From Tepidiphilus sp. (GTDB taxonomy: Bacteria > Pseudomonadota > Gammaproteobacteria > Burkholderiales > Rhodocyclaceae), in NCBI GenBank assembly GCA_028684345.1, contig JAQUGB010000049.1, positions 1-10,284 of the forward strand: a stretch of 10,284 nucleotides of DNA, in the 5' to 3' direction. Position numbers and translations under genes: made by a program. Under the pieces are notes generated by a model. The model worked only from the letters and a program-made list of their open reading frames with translations. It had not been told where the DNA came from and did not search any database. Of this stretch, positions 1 to 6,944 are shown piece by piece; the stretch's first letter is position 1, and every line of letters starts with the position of its first letter.

Positions 1-966
1 CGGCACCCCGAAGGCGCGGGCGGTGAGCAGCAGATGCAGGCTCGTGGCGCAGACTTCCACCGCCCCGGCGGCGAGCCCGCCGATCGCTTCGAGCCCGAGC
101 TCGGCAATGAGGCACGTCGCCGCCCGGGCCGACGGCGAGAGGAAGCGGGAAAGGCGTGCGAGCGATTCCAGCGTGTCGTGCCACGGGGCGGCGCCGGCAC
201 GCACGAGCACGAGCCGCTCTCCGCTTCCCCGGCGCGCTTCCAGCCAGGCGGCGAGTGCCGCGAGCCACGGGTCGGTGGCGCATTCGGCGGCGAACTGCAC
301 CAGACGATAGGCGCCGAGGCGCTCGCGCCAGCCGGCGGCATGCGCCTCGAAGGCGATCGAGAGGTTCGAGGCGGCGAGACCCTCGGCGGGGTCCGGCGCG
401 AGGGGCAGGCGCAGCCCCCATTGGGCGAAGATCGCCCGGGTGCGGGCATCGCGCACGCGCGCTTCGTCTGCCTCGACGAGTGCGGCACACGCGGCGCGCT
501 GCACACTGCGCGGCAATGCGTCGAGCCCCGTGCCCCCGCAGGGAGCAAAACCGAGGCATCGCACTCCGGGGGCGTCCCTCCGGCGCAGCACGTAGGGCAG
601 CGGCCGGTGCGTGCCGAGCCGGCGCACCGCTTCGCGGCGGCGGGCGCAGGGGTCGGCATCGAAGCGAGCGATCACCCGCGCGGCACTTTCTTCGTCGAGC
701 AGCATCACCGCCGTGGTCCAGGCGTCGCAATCGAGGATCTCACCGCCGACGTGGTACAGGTCGTAGCCGCCAGGCGACACGTCCGCGAGCACGTCGGCGA
801 GGGATCGCACCGCGAATCCGGCCACGGCGCGCGCGTCCCAGGCGCGTAGGCCCGCGAAGTGCACGCGTCGGCGGCCGGCGGCCTCGGCGGCGAGCCGGGC
901 GAGCAGCAGGTCGCCGTAATTGTGCCGGTCGAAGGCGCCGAAGAGCACCAGGTCGATGGCGCTCAT
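1..966 (-). CDS. Polysaccharide pyruvyl transferase family protein (partial, C-terminus missing)
   Basis: The frame stays open from an ATG at 966 to the left edge (322 codons), so the C-terminus is missing. Seen: an N-terminal FGAFDRHNYGDLLL stretch (residues 9-22), matching the (G)N-x-GD loop of the family; VGGEIL (73-78) in place of the usual GGG-x-L; a VRD...G...PDPA block (about 189-213); and TSLH...A..FGVP (308-322), matching the family's RLH...GVP motif. Together these indicate the PF04230 fold, a GT-B-like architecture. Characterised members transfer pyruvate from PEP to sugars of cell-surface polysaccharides, but many homologues are uncharacterised, so the substrate here is unknown. 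No signal peptide or membrane segment is seen, so it is probably cytoplasmic. The ATG overlaps the copA stop codon as ATGA, which implies translational coupling. The Arg of the RLH motif is Ser here. The family call is firm; the activity is inferred. Confidence 0.82.
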   Translation of the reverse strand, partial: MSAIDLVLFGAFDRHNYGDLLLARLAAEAAGRRRVHFAGLRAWDARAVAGFAVRSLADVLADVSPGGYDLYHVGGEILDCDAWTTAVMLLDEESAARVIARFDADPCARRREAVRRLGTHRPLPYVLRRRDAPGVRCLGFAPCGGTGLDALPRSVQRAACAALVEADEARVRDARTRAIFAQWGLRLPLAPDPAEGLAASNLSIAFEAHAAGWRERLGAYRLVQFAAECATDPWLAALAAWLEARRGSGERLVLVRAGAAPWHDTLESLARLSRFLSPSARAATCLIAELGLEAIGGLAAGAVEVCATSLHLLLTARAFGVP

Positions 967-3227
967 ATCGCCCGGCGCAGGCGCAGCGAGTGCGTCACCA
1001 CGAAGAGGCTGGAGAAGCTCATCGCCGCGGCGGCGAGCATGGGGTCGAGCAGCCATCCGGTCCACGGGTAGAAGACGCCGGCAGCCAGCGGAATGAGCGC
1101 CACGTTATAGCCGTAGGCCCAGACGAAATTCCAGCGGATGGTGCGGCGCGTGGCGCGCGCAAGGCGCACGGCCAGAGGCACGGCGGACGGGTCTCCCCGC
1201 ATGAGCACCACGTCGCCGGTCTCGATCGCCACGTCGGTGCCCGTGCCCATGGCGATGCCCACGTCGGCCTGGGCGAGCGCCGGCGCGTCGTTGATGCCAT
1301 CGCCGACGAAAGCGAGCCGCCGTCCCTGCGCTTGCCATTGGCGCAGCGCCTCGGCCTTTTCTTCGGGGCGCACTTCGGCGCGTACTTCGTCGATGGCGAG
1401 CGCCCGAGCCACCGCCTCGACGCTGCGGCGGGAATCGCCGGAAAGAAGCGCCGCGCTCAGGCCAAGCGCATGAAGTTCGGCCACCGCCGCCGCGCTCGTG
1501 GGCTTGAGCGGATCGGCAAACGCCAGCACCCCCACGGGAATGCCATCGGCCGCCACCCACACGAGCGTCCTGCCCTCGCCGGCCTGCGCCTCGGCCCAGG
1601 CGTCCAGCGCTGCTTCCAGCACCTGCGCCCCCGTCTCCGCCGCCACGAAGCGGCGCGAACCCACCGCGAGCCGCACGCCGTCGACGTTGCCGCGAATGCC
1701 GCCGCCCGGCACCGGTTCGACCGCCTCGGCCGGCGGCAGCGGCACTTCGCCCACCGCCGCGAGCAGGGCGCCGGCAATCGGATGTTCGCTCGCTTTCTCC
1801 AGGGCGGCCACGCGCAGCAGCCAGCGCTGCGCTTCGCCCGGCGCATTCCAGTAGGCTCCCACCAGCACCGGCCGCCCGGCGGTGAGCGTTCCCGTCTTGT
1901 CGAAGACCACGGTGTCGATCTCGGCGAGCCGCTCCAAGGCGGCGCCGCGGCGCACGAGGATGCCGCATTCCGCTCCCCTCCCGGTGGCGACCATGAGGGC
2001 GATGGGCGTGGCGAGCCCCATCGCGCAGGGGCAGGCGATGAGGAGCACGCTCACCGCGGTGACGAAGGCGTAGGAGAGCCGCGGCTCGGGGCCAAAAGCG
2101 AGCCAAGCGGCGAACGTGAGCGCGGCCACGGCGAGCACCAGCGGCACGAAGACGCCGGCCACGCGGTCGGCGAAAGCCTGGATGGGCGGTTTCTCGGCCT
2201 GCGCCCGCTCGACCAGGGCGATGATGCGGGCGAGCAACGTCTCGCGGCCGACCTCGGTCACCTCCATGGCGAAGCCGCCGGAAGTGAGCACACTGCCGCC
2301 GACGACCCGATCCCCGGGGCGTTTCTCCGCCGGCAGCGGTTCGCCGGTGAGCATGGACTCGTCGACCCAACCCGCTCCTTCCTGCACGATGCCGTCGGCG
2401 GGAAGGCGCTCGCCCGGGCGCACCTGTACCCGGTCGCCGGGGCGCAGTTCCTCGACGGGAATTTCCCACACCGAGCCGTCGGGGCGCAGGACGCGCGCCG
2501 TGCGCGGCTGCAGCCGCAGCAGGCGCGAGATGGCGCGGGACGCCCGGCCGCGGGCGAGCTGCTCGAGGTAACGGCCGAGCAGGATCAGGGCGACGATGAC
2601 CCCGGCCGATTCGAAATAGAGGTGGGCGCTGCCTGGCGGGAAGATTCCCGGTACGAGCCAGGCGAGCAGCGAATAGCCCCAGGCGGCCCCGGCCCCCAGC
2701 AGGACGAGGGCGTTCATCGCCGGGGCGCCGTGGCGCAGTTCCGACCAGCCGGCGCGCAGCAGCGGCGCGCCGCAGACGAAGAGGATGACGGAGGAAAGGG
2801 CCGCCTGCAGCGCCTGCCACGCCCACGCCGGGGCGAGGCGGGCAAAGAGCGCCTCCCCTCCCGGCAGCATCGGCCCCATGGCGAACAACACGAGCGGCAC
2901 CGCGAGCCCCGCAGCCCAGCGCACCCGCCGCCGCGCCGCGCCTCCAGCCTCGTCCTCTTCCTCCGCGGACGAACGCTGCGCGTGCGGTACCGGCTCGTAG
3001 CCGAGTTCGCGGATCGTACGCCGGATGGCGGCCTCGTCGACCCGGCTCGAATCGTAGCGTACCGTGGCGCGCTCGAGCGCCAGATTGACGCTCGCCTGCC
3101 GTACGCCCGACAGCCGCTGCAGGCCCCGTTCGATGCGCCGCACGCAGGCGGCACAGGTCATGCCGCGGATGCCGAGCTCGAGTTCGGCCTCGTCGGCCAC
3201 GCCCGGATCAGACGAGCTTTGCGTCAT
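963..3227 (-). CDS. copA: Cu(I)-exporting P1B-type ATPase CopA
   Basis: This 754-residue inner-membrane pump hydrolyses ATP to move Cu(I) out of the cytoplasm. Seen in order: one N-terminal heavy-metal domain with GMTCAAC (C25, C28); about eight membrane segments (roughly 103-122, 134-155, 173-192, 205-222, 355-378, 385-410, 698-720 and 727-746); the actuator loop TGE (294-296); the membrane CPC motif (399-401); the phosphorylation site DKTGT (D443); the nucleotide-domain SEHP (480-483); and GDGIND (642-647). Y707-N708 in segment 7 and M736/S740 in segment 8 fit the Cu(I)-selective P1B-1 signature. E206 and D354 match acidic residues of the copper entry path known from Legionella CopA. The start ATG lies inside copZ (20-nt overlap), just after an AAGAAGG stretch. 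The stop overlaps the next gene by 4 nt. A histidine (H746) takes the place of the usual Asn before the final LRL. Confidence 0.96.
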   Translation of the reverse strand: MTQSSSDPGVADEAELELGIRGMTCAACVRRIERGLQRLSGVRQASVNLALERATVRYDSSRVDEAAIRRTIRELGYEPVPHAQRSSAEEEDEAGGAARRRVRWAAGLAVPLVLFAMGPMLPGGEALFARLAPAWAWQALQAALSSVILFVCGAPLLRAGWSELRHGAPAMNALVLLGAGAAWGYSLLAWLVPGIFPPGSAHLYFESAGVIVALILLGRYLEQLARGRASRAISRLLRLQPRTARVLRPDGSVWEIPVEELRPGDRVQVRPGERLPADGIVQEGAGWVDESMLTGEPLPAEKRPGDRVVGGSVLTSGGFAMEVTEVGRETLLARIIALVERAQAEKPPIQAFADRVAGVFVPLVLAVAALTFAAWLAFGPEPRLSYAFVTAVSVLLIACPCAMGLATPIALMVATGRGAECGILVRRGAALERLAEIDTVVFDKTGTLTAGRPVLVGAYWNAPGEAQRWLLRVAALEKASEHPIAGALLAAVGEVPLPPAEAVEPVPGGGIRGNVDGVRLAVGSRRFVAAETGAQVLEAALDAWAEAQAGEGRTLVWVAADGIPVGVLAFADPLKPTSAAAVAELHALGLSAALLSGDSRRSVEAVARALAIDEVRAEVRPEEKAEALRQWQAQGRRLAFVGDGINDAPALAQADVGIAMGTGTDVAIETGDVVLMRGDPSAVPLAVRLARATRRTIRWNFVWAYGYNVALIPLAAGVFYPWTGWLLDPMLAAAAMSFSSLFVVTHSLRLRRAI

Positions 3228-3411
3228 AACCTTCTTCGAGGATCGCCTCGATCACCGCCTGCGGACTCGGGTCGCCTTCGATCACCGCCTCCTCGCGCTC
3301 ACGGCTCACCGAGACGACGCGCTCCACGCCCGGCACTTTTTTGAGCGCCTCGGCCACGGCCTTCTCGCAGTGCGCGCAGCTCATTCCTTTGACTTGGTAG
3401 CGTTGTTGCAT
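3208..3411 (-). CDS. copZ: Copper chaperone CopZ (heavy-metal-associated domain protein)
   Basis: This is a 67-residue single heavy-metal-associated domain of the usual size for a CopZ/Atx1 chaperone. Seen: GMSCAHCE with Cu(I)-binding C12 and C15, the expected length for a beta-alpha-beta-beta-alpha-beta fold, and EEGYDAKLV at the C-terminus, where bacterial CopZ proteins carry a conserved Tyr near the metal loop (Y62 here). It is a cytosolic carrier expected to hand Cu(I) to the CopA encoded directly after it. Its last 20 nt overlap the copA start, so the two are almost certainly cotranslated. It has the best ribosome binding site of this block (AAGGAG, 8 nt before ATG). It begins 18 nt after the SNF2 stop codon, and no copper-sensing promoter was recognised in that gap. 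Confidence 0.93.
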   Translation of the reverse strand: MQQRYQVKGMSCAHCEKAVAEALKKVPGVERVVSVSREREEAVIEGDPSPQAVIEAILEEGYDAKLV

Positions 3412-3419
3412 CGTCCTTG

Positions 3420-3425
3420 CTCCTT
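3420..3425 (-). promoter_or_regulatory. Ribosome binding site of copZ
   Basis: The minus strand reads AAGGAG, then 8 nt, then the copZ ATG at 3411, which is near-ideal sequence and spacing. A second AAGGA (3414-3418) lies only 2 nt from the ATG and is probably too close. The site sits in the 18-nt gap after the SNF2 stop codon, so copZ can be translated independently of the upstream gene. Confidence 0.75.
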
Positions 3426-3429
3426 GTTG

Positions 3430-6400
3430 TCAAACTTCCAGCGGCGAAGAAGACAGCAGCGCCGCCACGTCCTCTTCGGTGAGCGCAAATCCGCCCGCCT
3501 CGCCCGTCTCCAGCGTGCCTTCGGCAAGCGCGCGTTTGCGCGCCTGCATCTCCAGCATCTTTTCTTCGACCGTATTGGCCGCGATGAGTTTATAGACGAA
3601 AACCGGCTTGTCCTGACCGATGCGGTGCGTGCGGTCAATCGCCTGCTCCTCCACCGCCGGATTCCACCAAGGGTCGAAGAGGATCACCGTGTCGGCTTCG
3701 GTGAGGTTGAGCCCCACCCCGCCCGCCTTGAGACTGATGAGGAAGACCGAAGCATCGCCCCGGCGGAAGCGATCGATCACCTCGTCGCGCCGACGGGTGC
3801 TGCCGGTGAGTTTCACATAGGGAATCTTCAGCTCGGCGAGCACCGGCTCGATGCGCTCGAGCATCTGCACGAACTGGGAAAAAATGAGGATGCGGCGCCC
3901 CTCTTCGACAAGCTCGGGCAGGGTTTCGCGCAGCCAGTCGAGCTTGGCCGATTCCTTCACCTGGCGCGCCTGCGGCAGGTCGACCAGCGTGGGATCGCAG
4001 CACACCTGCCGCAGTTTGAGAAGCGCGTCGAGCACCGTGATCTGGCTGCGGGCAAGCCCCTTTTCAGCGAGCGCCCGGCGCACGCGCTCCTGCATGGTCA
4101 GCCGGATCGCCTCATAGACCTTGGCCTGCTTCTCGCCCAGCGTCACCGTCTGGACGATCTCGGTCTTGGGCGGCAGCTCCGCCACCACCTCCGCCTTCGT
4201 GCGCCGCAGCAGGAACGGGCGGATGCGCCGGCGCAGATGCTCGAGGCGCGCCGCGTCACCCTCCTGCTCGATCGGATGGCGGTACCAGCGGTTGAAGGTT
4301 TCGAGCGAGCCGAGAAAACCCGGCATGAGGAAATCGAAGAGGGCCCACAGCTCACCGAGATGGTTCTCCATGGGAGTGCCGGTCAGGCACAGGCGCTGCT
4401 CGGCGCGAAACTTGCGTACGTGCTGCGAGATCTGCGCCCGCGGATTCTTGATCATCTGCGCTTCGTCCAGGATCATCACCGACCACGCCCGCGGGCGCAA
4501 CAGCTCCACGTCGCGCCACACCAGGGGATAGGTGGTGATGACGAGGTCGTGCCCCGGGATTGCCTCGATCTGCTCGCGCCGCTGCGCGCCGTGCCAGACG
4601 AGCACGCGCAGGTCGGGGGTGAAGCGCGCCGCCTCGCGCGCCCAGTTGCCCACGAGGCTGGTGGGCGCCACCACCAAGGCCGGCTGCTCGAGCCGCCCGG
4701 CGAGCTTTTCCGCCAGGAGGTGCGCGAGCGCCTGCAGCGTCTTGCCCAGGCCCATGTCGTCGGCGAGGATCCCGTGCAGGCGATGCCGGCGCCAGAACTG
4801 CAACCAGGCAAGGCCCGTGCGCTGATAGGGGCGCATCTGGGCCTGCAGCCCCGGCGGTTCTTCCACCGGCATGGGGCCGCCGTAGCGCTCCAGCTCCTCG
4901 AGCATGGCCGAGAGGGTCGGCGCCTGGATCTGGGCCAAGGTTCCGGGCGGCAGCTCGCGCAAGAGCGAGAAATCGTAGCGCGACAGCCGCACCGGCCCTT
5001 CGCGCCGCGGTTCGCGCCGCAGCAATTCGAGCGTCAGCTTCAGGATGGGCGCGATCGGCTCGAGCGGCACCACCGCGCAGGCGTCCTCCTCGGGAAAGGG
5101 ATAGACGATTTTCTCCGGCCAGTCGTCTTCCCCGTAGCGCTCGAAGACCTCCGCGGCGAGCTCGGTGAGATCGATGTCGCGCTCGCCCGCCTTCACCTTG
5201 GCGTCGAAAGCGAACCAGTCTCCCCCCTCGTCGGCCTGGGCGAGTTCCACCTCCGCCGTACTCGCTTCCCATTCCTGCGGCCAGAAATCCTCCCCTACCT
5301 CGATCTCGGGGGAAAACTCGCCCAACACGCCGGCTTCGAGCCGTTCGCGTAGTTCGTGCCACAGCAAGGGCGATTCGGCCTGCGCCTCGTATTCGGCGAA
5401 ATCGGGCCAGGCGAGCGCCATCCGCAGCGGCTCGAGCAGCACCCGCACCGTGCCGAACCACTGCTTTTCCCGGGCCACGGAGCGGTGCGGCAGCTCGAGG
5501 CGCACCTCGTCCCCGAACGGATGATGCACTCGCCCCTGGGCGTCGACGGCGACCTCGCCGTAGCGCACTTCGGGGCGCACGCGCCTTTTCCCTTGCTCGT
5601 CGCGCCACAGAATCAGGCGAAAGCGCGCCGGCTCCTCCACCTTGACGGCGGCCACGGGGGCAGGAGCCGGCAGCGCATTGCCAAAAAGCTCGCTCCAGCG
5701 CCGGGCGAACACCGACACGTCCTCCTGCGGCACCGGCGGCAGGGCGTCGAGCCGCTCGACGTCGGCCCACTCCACTCCCTCGGGCAGGATCAGTGGCCCC
5801 ACGGTATGGGTCTTGCGTTCGAAATAGTGCCAGGGCAGCATGAAGCGCAGCGGCACGATGCCCGTATCGCCATTTCCCTCCACGTGCCACACGCCCTGGA
5901 ATGCCCCGCGCGCCGTTTCGCGCCACAGCCACAGCAATCGCCTCGGCTCGCCCCAGCGCAGGAAGACGCCCTCCGTATGCGAACCCAGAGCGGCCCGTCC
6001 GCTCTGGACGATGGCCGCGAACGCCGCGCCCAGCCAGGTTCGCGGCGGACCGTGCATCGAGGCCACCGCCAGCCCCATCAGGTCGGCGACGGTGAGCGTT
6101 TCATAGACCTCGGGGTGGTAGTAGATCGTGAGGAGATCGACGGGTTTGCCGGCCACGAAGCGACGCGGATCGCGCTTGTAGGGGCGGGTGAGAAAGGCGT
6201 TCCAGCCGAAGATGCCGCGGCGCTCGTCGAGCCGCACGTCGTAGAGGATGCGCTCCGACGAAAGGGAATCCGCCTCGGCGCGGGGATGATGGCGCTGCGC
6301 GCGCGAGCGGGCCGTCTCCTCGATCCAGCGCATGGCCGGGGAACGCTTGGCCTCCAGAATCTCGGCGGCCCTCTCGGCGACGGCGGAAACGCCCCCCTTG

Positions 6401-6861
6401 CCCGGCGCAAGGGGCCGGTTGCCGAGCATGAGCTCGACGAGCTCGCCCAAGGGGATCCGTCCCTCTTCTTCAGGTGGTGGCGCGGCATCCCCGGAACCCG
6501 GCGTGTCGAGCGTTTCCGCTTCGGCAGTCTCCTGCTCCAAGAGCCGCTCGCCGAACTCGATGAGCAGCGCCGCGCAGTGCTTGCACGCCTCTCCGATGGG
6601 GCAGGTACAGGAACATTCGATGGACGAGGGTTTGACGTCGCCCTCACCTTTCCATGAAACATCGATGTTCTGGGCGTAAGGAGCGCGCTGCGTGCCCTGG
6701 ACCCGGCCCGCGATGTGCCAACGCCGCTCGTCGACAGAGAATTCACAGGAACGCACTCTTCCCCGTTGCACCAAGTCTTCCCCCCGTGACCAGTAGACGG
6801 GATCGAAGACGTACTGCCTCAACCATTCAAGACGGCGACGGTTGCGTTCTGCCGGATTCAT
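3430..6861 (-). CDS. SWIM zinc finger / SNF2-family DNA-dependent ATPase
   Basis: This is a 1143-residue cytoplasmic protein. A SWIM-type zinc-binding motif, CSCTCPIGEACKH (C83, C85, C93, H95), lies near the N-terminus. The C-terminal half carries the full SNF2 helicase-like motor: motif I DDMGLGKT (701-708), motif II DEAQ (799-802), LTGTP (826-830), the IFSQF region (992-996), the SLKAGGVGLNL block (1043-1053) and motif VI QAIDRTHRIGQ (1073-1083) with arginines R1077 and R1080. SNF2 proteins use ATP to translocate on double-stranded DNA and remodel bound proteins; bacterial relatives include RapA/HepA. The target here is unknown. Residues about 110-640 match no domain I recognise. I chose the ATG at 6861 because the in-frame TTG at 6909 lies upstream of the -10 element and would add a poorly conserved-looking extension. 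No strong Shine-Dalgarno precedes the ATG. It heads the minus-strand run into copZ-copA. Confidence 0.92.
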   Translation of the reverse strand: MNPAERNRRRLEWLRQYVFDPVYWSRGEDLVQRGRVRSCEFSVDERRWHIAGRVQGTQRAPYAQNIDVSWKGEGDVKPSSIECSCTCPIGEACKHCAALLIEFGERLLEQETAEAETLDTPGSGDAAPPPEEEGRIPLGELVELMLGNRPLAPGKGGVSAVAERAAEILEAKRSPAMRWIEETARSRAQRHHPRAEADSLSSERILYDVRLDERRGIFGWNAFLTRPYKRDPRRFVAGKPVDLLTIYYHPEVYETLTVADLMGLAVASMHGPPRTWLGAAFAAIVQSGRAALGSHTEGVFLRWGEPRRLLWLWRETARGAFQGVWHVEGNGDTGIVPLRFMLPWHYFERKTHTVGPLILPEGVEWADVERLDALPPVPQEDVSVFARRWSELFGNALPAPAPVAAVKVEEPARFRLILWRDEQGKRRVRPEVRYGEVAVDAQGRVHHPFGDEVRLELPHRSVAREKQWFGTVRVLLEPLRMALAWPDFAEYEAQAESPLLWHELRERLEAGVLGEFSPEIEVGEDFWPQEWEASTAEVELAQADEGGDWFAFDAKVKAGERDIDLTELAAEVFERYGEDDWPEKIVYPFPEEDACAVVPLEPIAPILKLTLELLRREPRREGPVRLSRYDFSLLRELPPGTLAQIQAPTLSAMLEELERYGGPMPVEEPPGLQAQMRPYQRTGLAWLQFWRRHRLHGILADDMGLGKTLQALAHLLAEKLAGRLEQPALVVAPTSLVGNWAREAARFTPDLRVLVWHGAQRREQIEAIPGHDLVITTYPLVWRDVELLRPRAWSVMILDEAQMIKNPRAQISQHVRKFRAEQRLCLTGTPMENHLGELWALFDFLMPGFLGSLETFNRWYRHPIEQEGDAARLEHLRRRIRPFLLRRTKAEVVAELPPKTEIVQTVTLGEKQAKVYEAIRLTMQERVRRALAEKGLARSQITVLDALLKLRQVCCDPTLVDLPQARQVKESAKLDWLRETLPELVEEGRRILIFSQFVQMLERIEPVLAELKIPYVKLTGSTRRRDEVIDRFRRGDASVFLISLKAGGVGLNLTEADTVILFDPWWNPAVEEQAIDRTHRIGQDKPVFVYKLIAANTVEEKMLEMQARKRALAEGTLETGEAGGFALTEEDVAALLSSSPLEV

Positions 6862-6893
6862 CGCGCGCAAGCCGAGGAGAAAGAGAATCCCAC

Positions 6894-6922
6894 AGTATAA
6901 TTGGCCCAAGGTGCAAACTCAA
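6894..6922 (-). promoter_or_regulatory. Predicted sigma-70-type promoter of the SNF2 gene
   Basis: On the minus strand, TTGAGT (6922-6917; 4 of 6 to TTGACA) and TATACT (6899-6894; 5 of 6 to TATAAT) are separated by exactly 17 nt. Transcription would start near 6887, giving a leader of about 26 nt before the ATG at 6861. This is the only convincing promoter I found for the SNF2-copZ-copA-pyruvyl transferase run. It overlaps the yebC -10 element on the other strand. Confidence 0.6.
6896..6901 (+). promoter_or_regulatory. Perfect -10 element facing yebC
   Basis: TATAAT is an exact match to the sigma-70 -10 consensus. It sits in the divergent gap and would start transcription near 6908, leaving a leader of about 37 nt to yebC. 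No good -35 hexamer is present at 16-18 nt upstream (6872-6879 is purine-rich), and no TG extended -10 is seen. The promoter is therefore either activator-dependent or weak, or yebC expression also draws on another start. The element shares five bases with the opposing SNF2 promoter. Confidence 0.5.
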
Positions 6923-6934
6923 TCGCAACGCGGC

Positions 6935-6942
6935 AGGAGAGG
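6935..6942 (+). promoter_or_regulatory. Ribosome binding site of yebC
   Basis: AGGAGAGG lies 2 nt before the yebC ATG at 6945, with its AGGAG core 5 nt before. This strong purine-rich site fixes the start at MAGHSKW, the conserved N-terminus of the family. It argues against the longer in-frame reading that begins upstream at 6654. Confidence 0.75.
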
Positions 6943-6944
6943 CA

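Noticed and set aside
156..3344. A plus-strand open frame of 1062 codons, and another at 3064-5352, antisense to the copper and SNF2 genes.
   Set aside because: The encoded proteins are Arg/Ala/His-rich with no recognisable domains, and they lie opposite genes with complete, well-conserved motifs. Long antisense frames are expected in GC-rich coding DNA.
3428..3433. A perfect TTGACA on the minus strand just before copZ, as a possible copper-responsive -35.
   Set aside because: At 17-20 nt spacing the -10 would fall at or inside the copZ start codon (TGCAAC or CAACAA), with no TATAAT-like match, so it cannot drive normal copZ translation.
3435..3449. CTTC-N7-GAAG inverted repeat at the end of the SNF2 gene, considered as a CueR-type operator.
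   Set aside because: The arms are only 4 bp and match just part of the CueR consensus. No promoter with the long spacer typical of MerR-family control surrounds it.
3430..6861. SNF2 protein as part of a phage-defence system such as DISARM.
   Set aside because: No methyltransferase, phospholipase D, DUF1998 or other defence partner is encoded nearby. The neighbours are copper export, yebC-ruvC and a phosphate transporter.
6862..6909. N-terminal extension of the SNF2 protein from an in-frame TTG at 6909.
   Set aside because: It would start upstream of the -10 element of its own predicted promoter. The 16 extra residues are hydrophobic and unlike the charged protein start, and an ATG is available at 6861.
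6654..6944. An N-terminal extension of YebC upstream of the ATG at 6945.
   Set aside because: The extension is Arg/Ser-rich and antisense to the SNF2 gene. The conserved YebC start MAGHSKW with a strong ribosome binding site lies at 6945.
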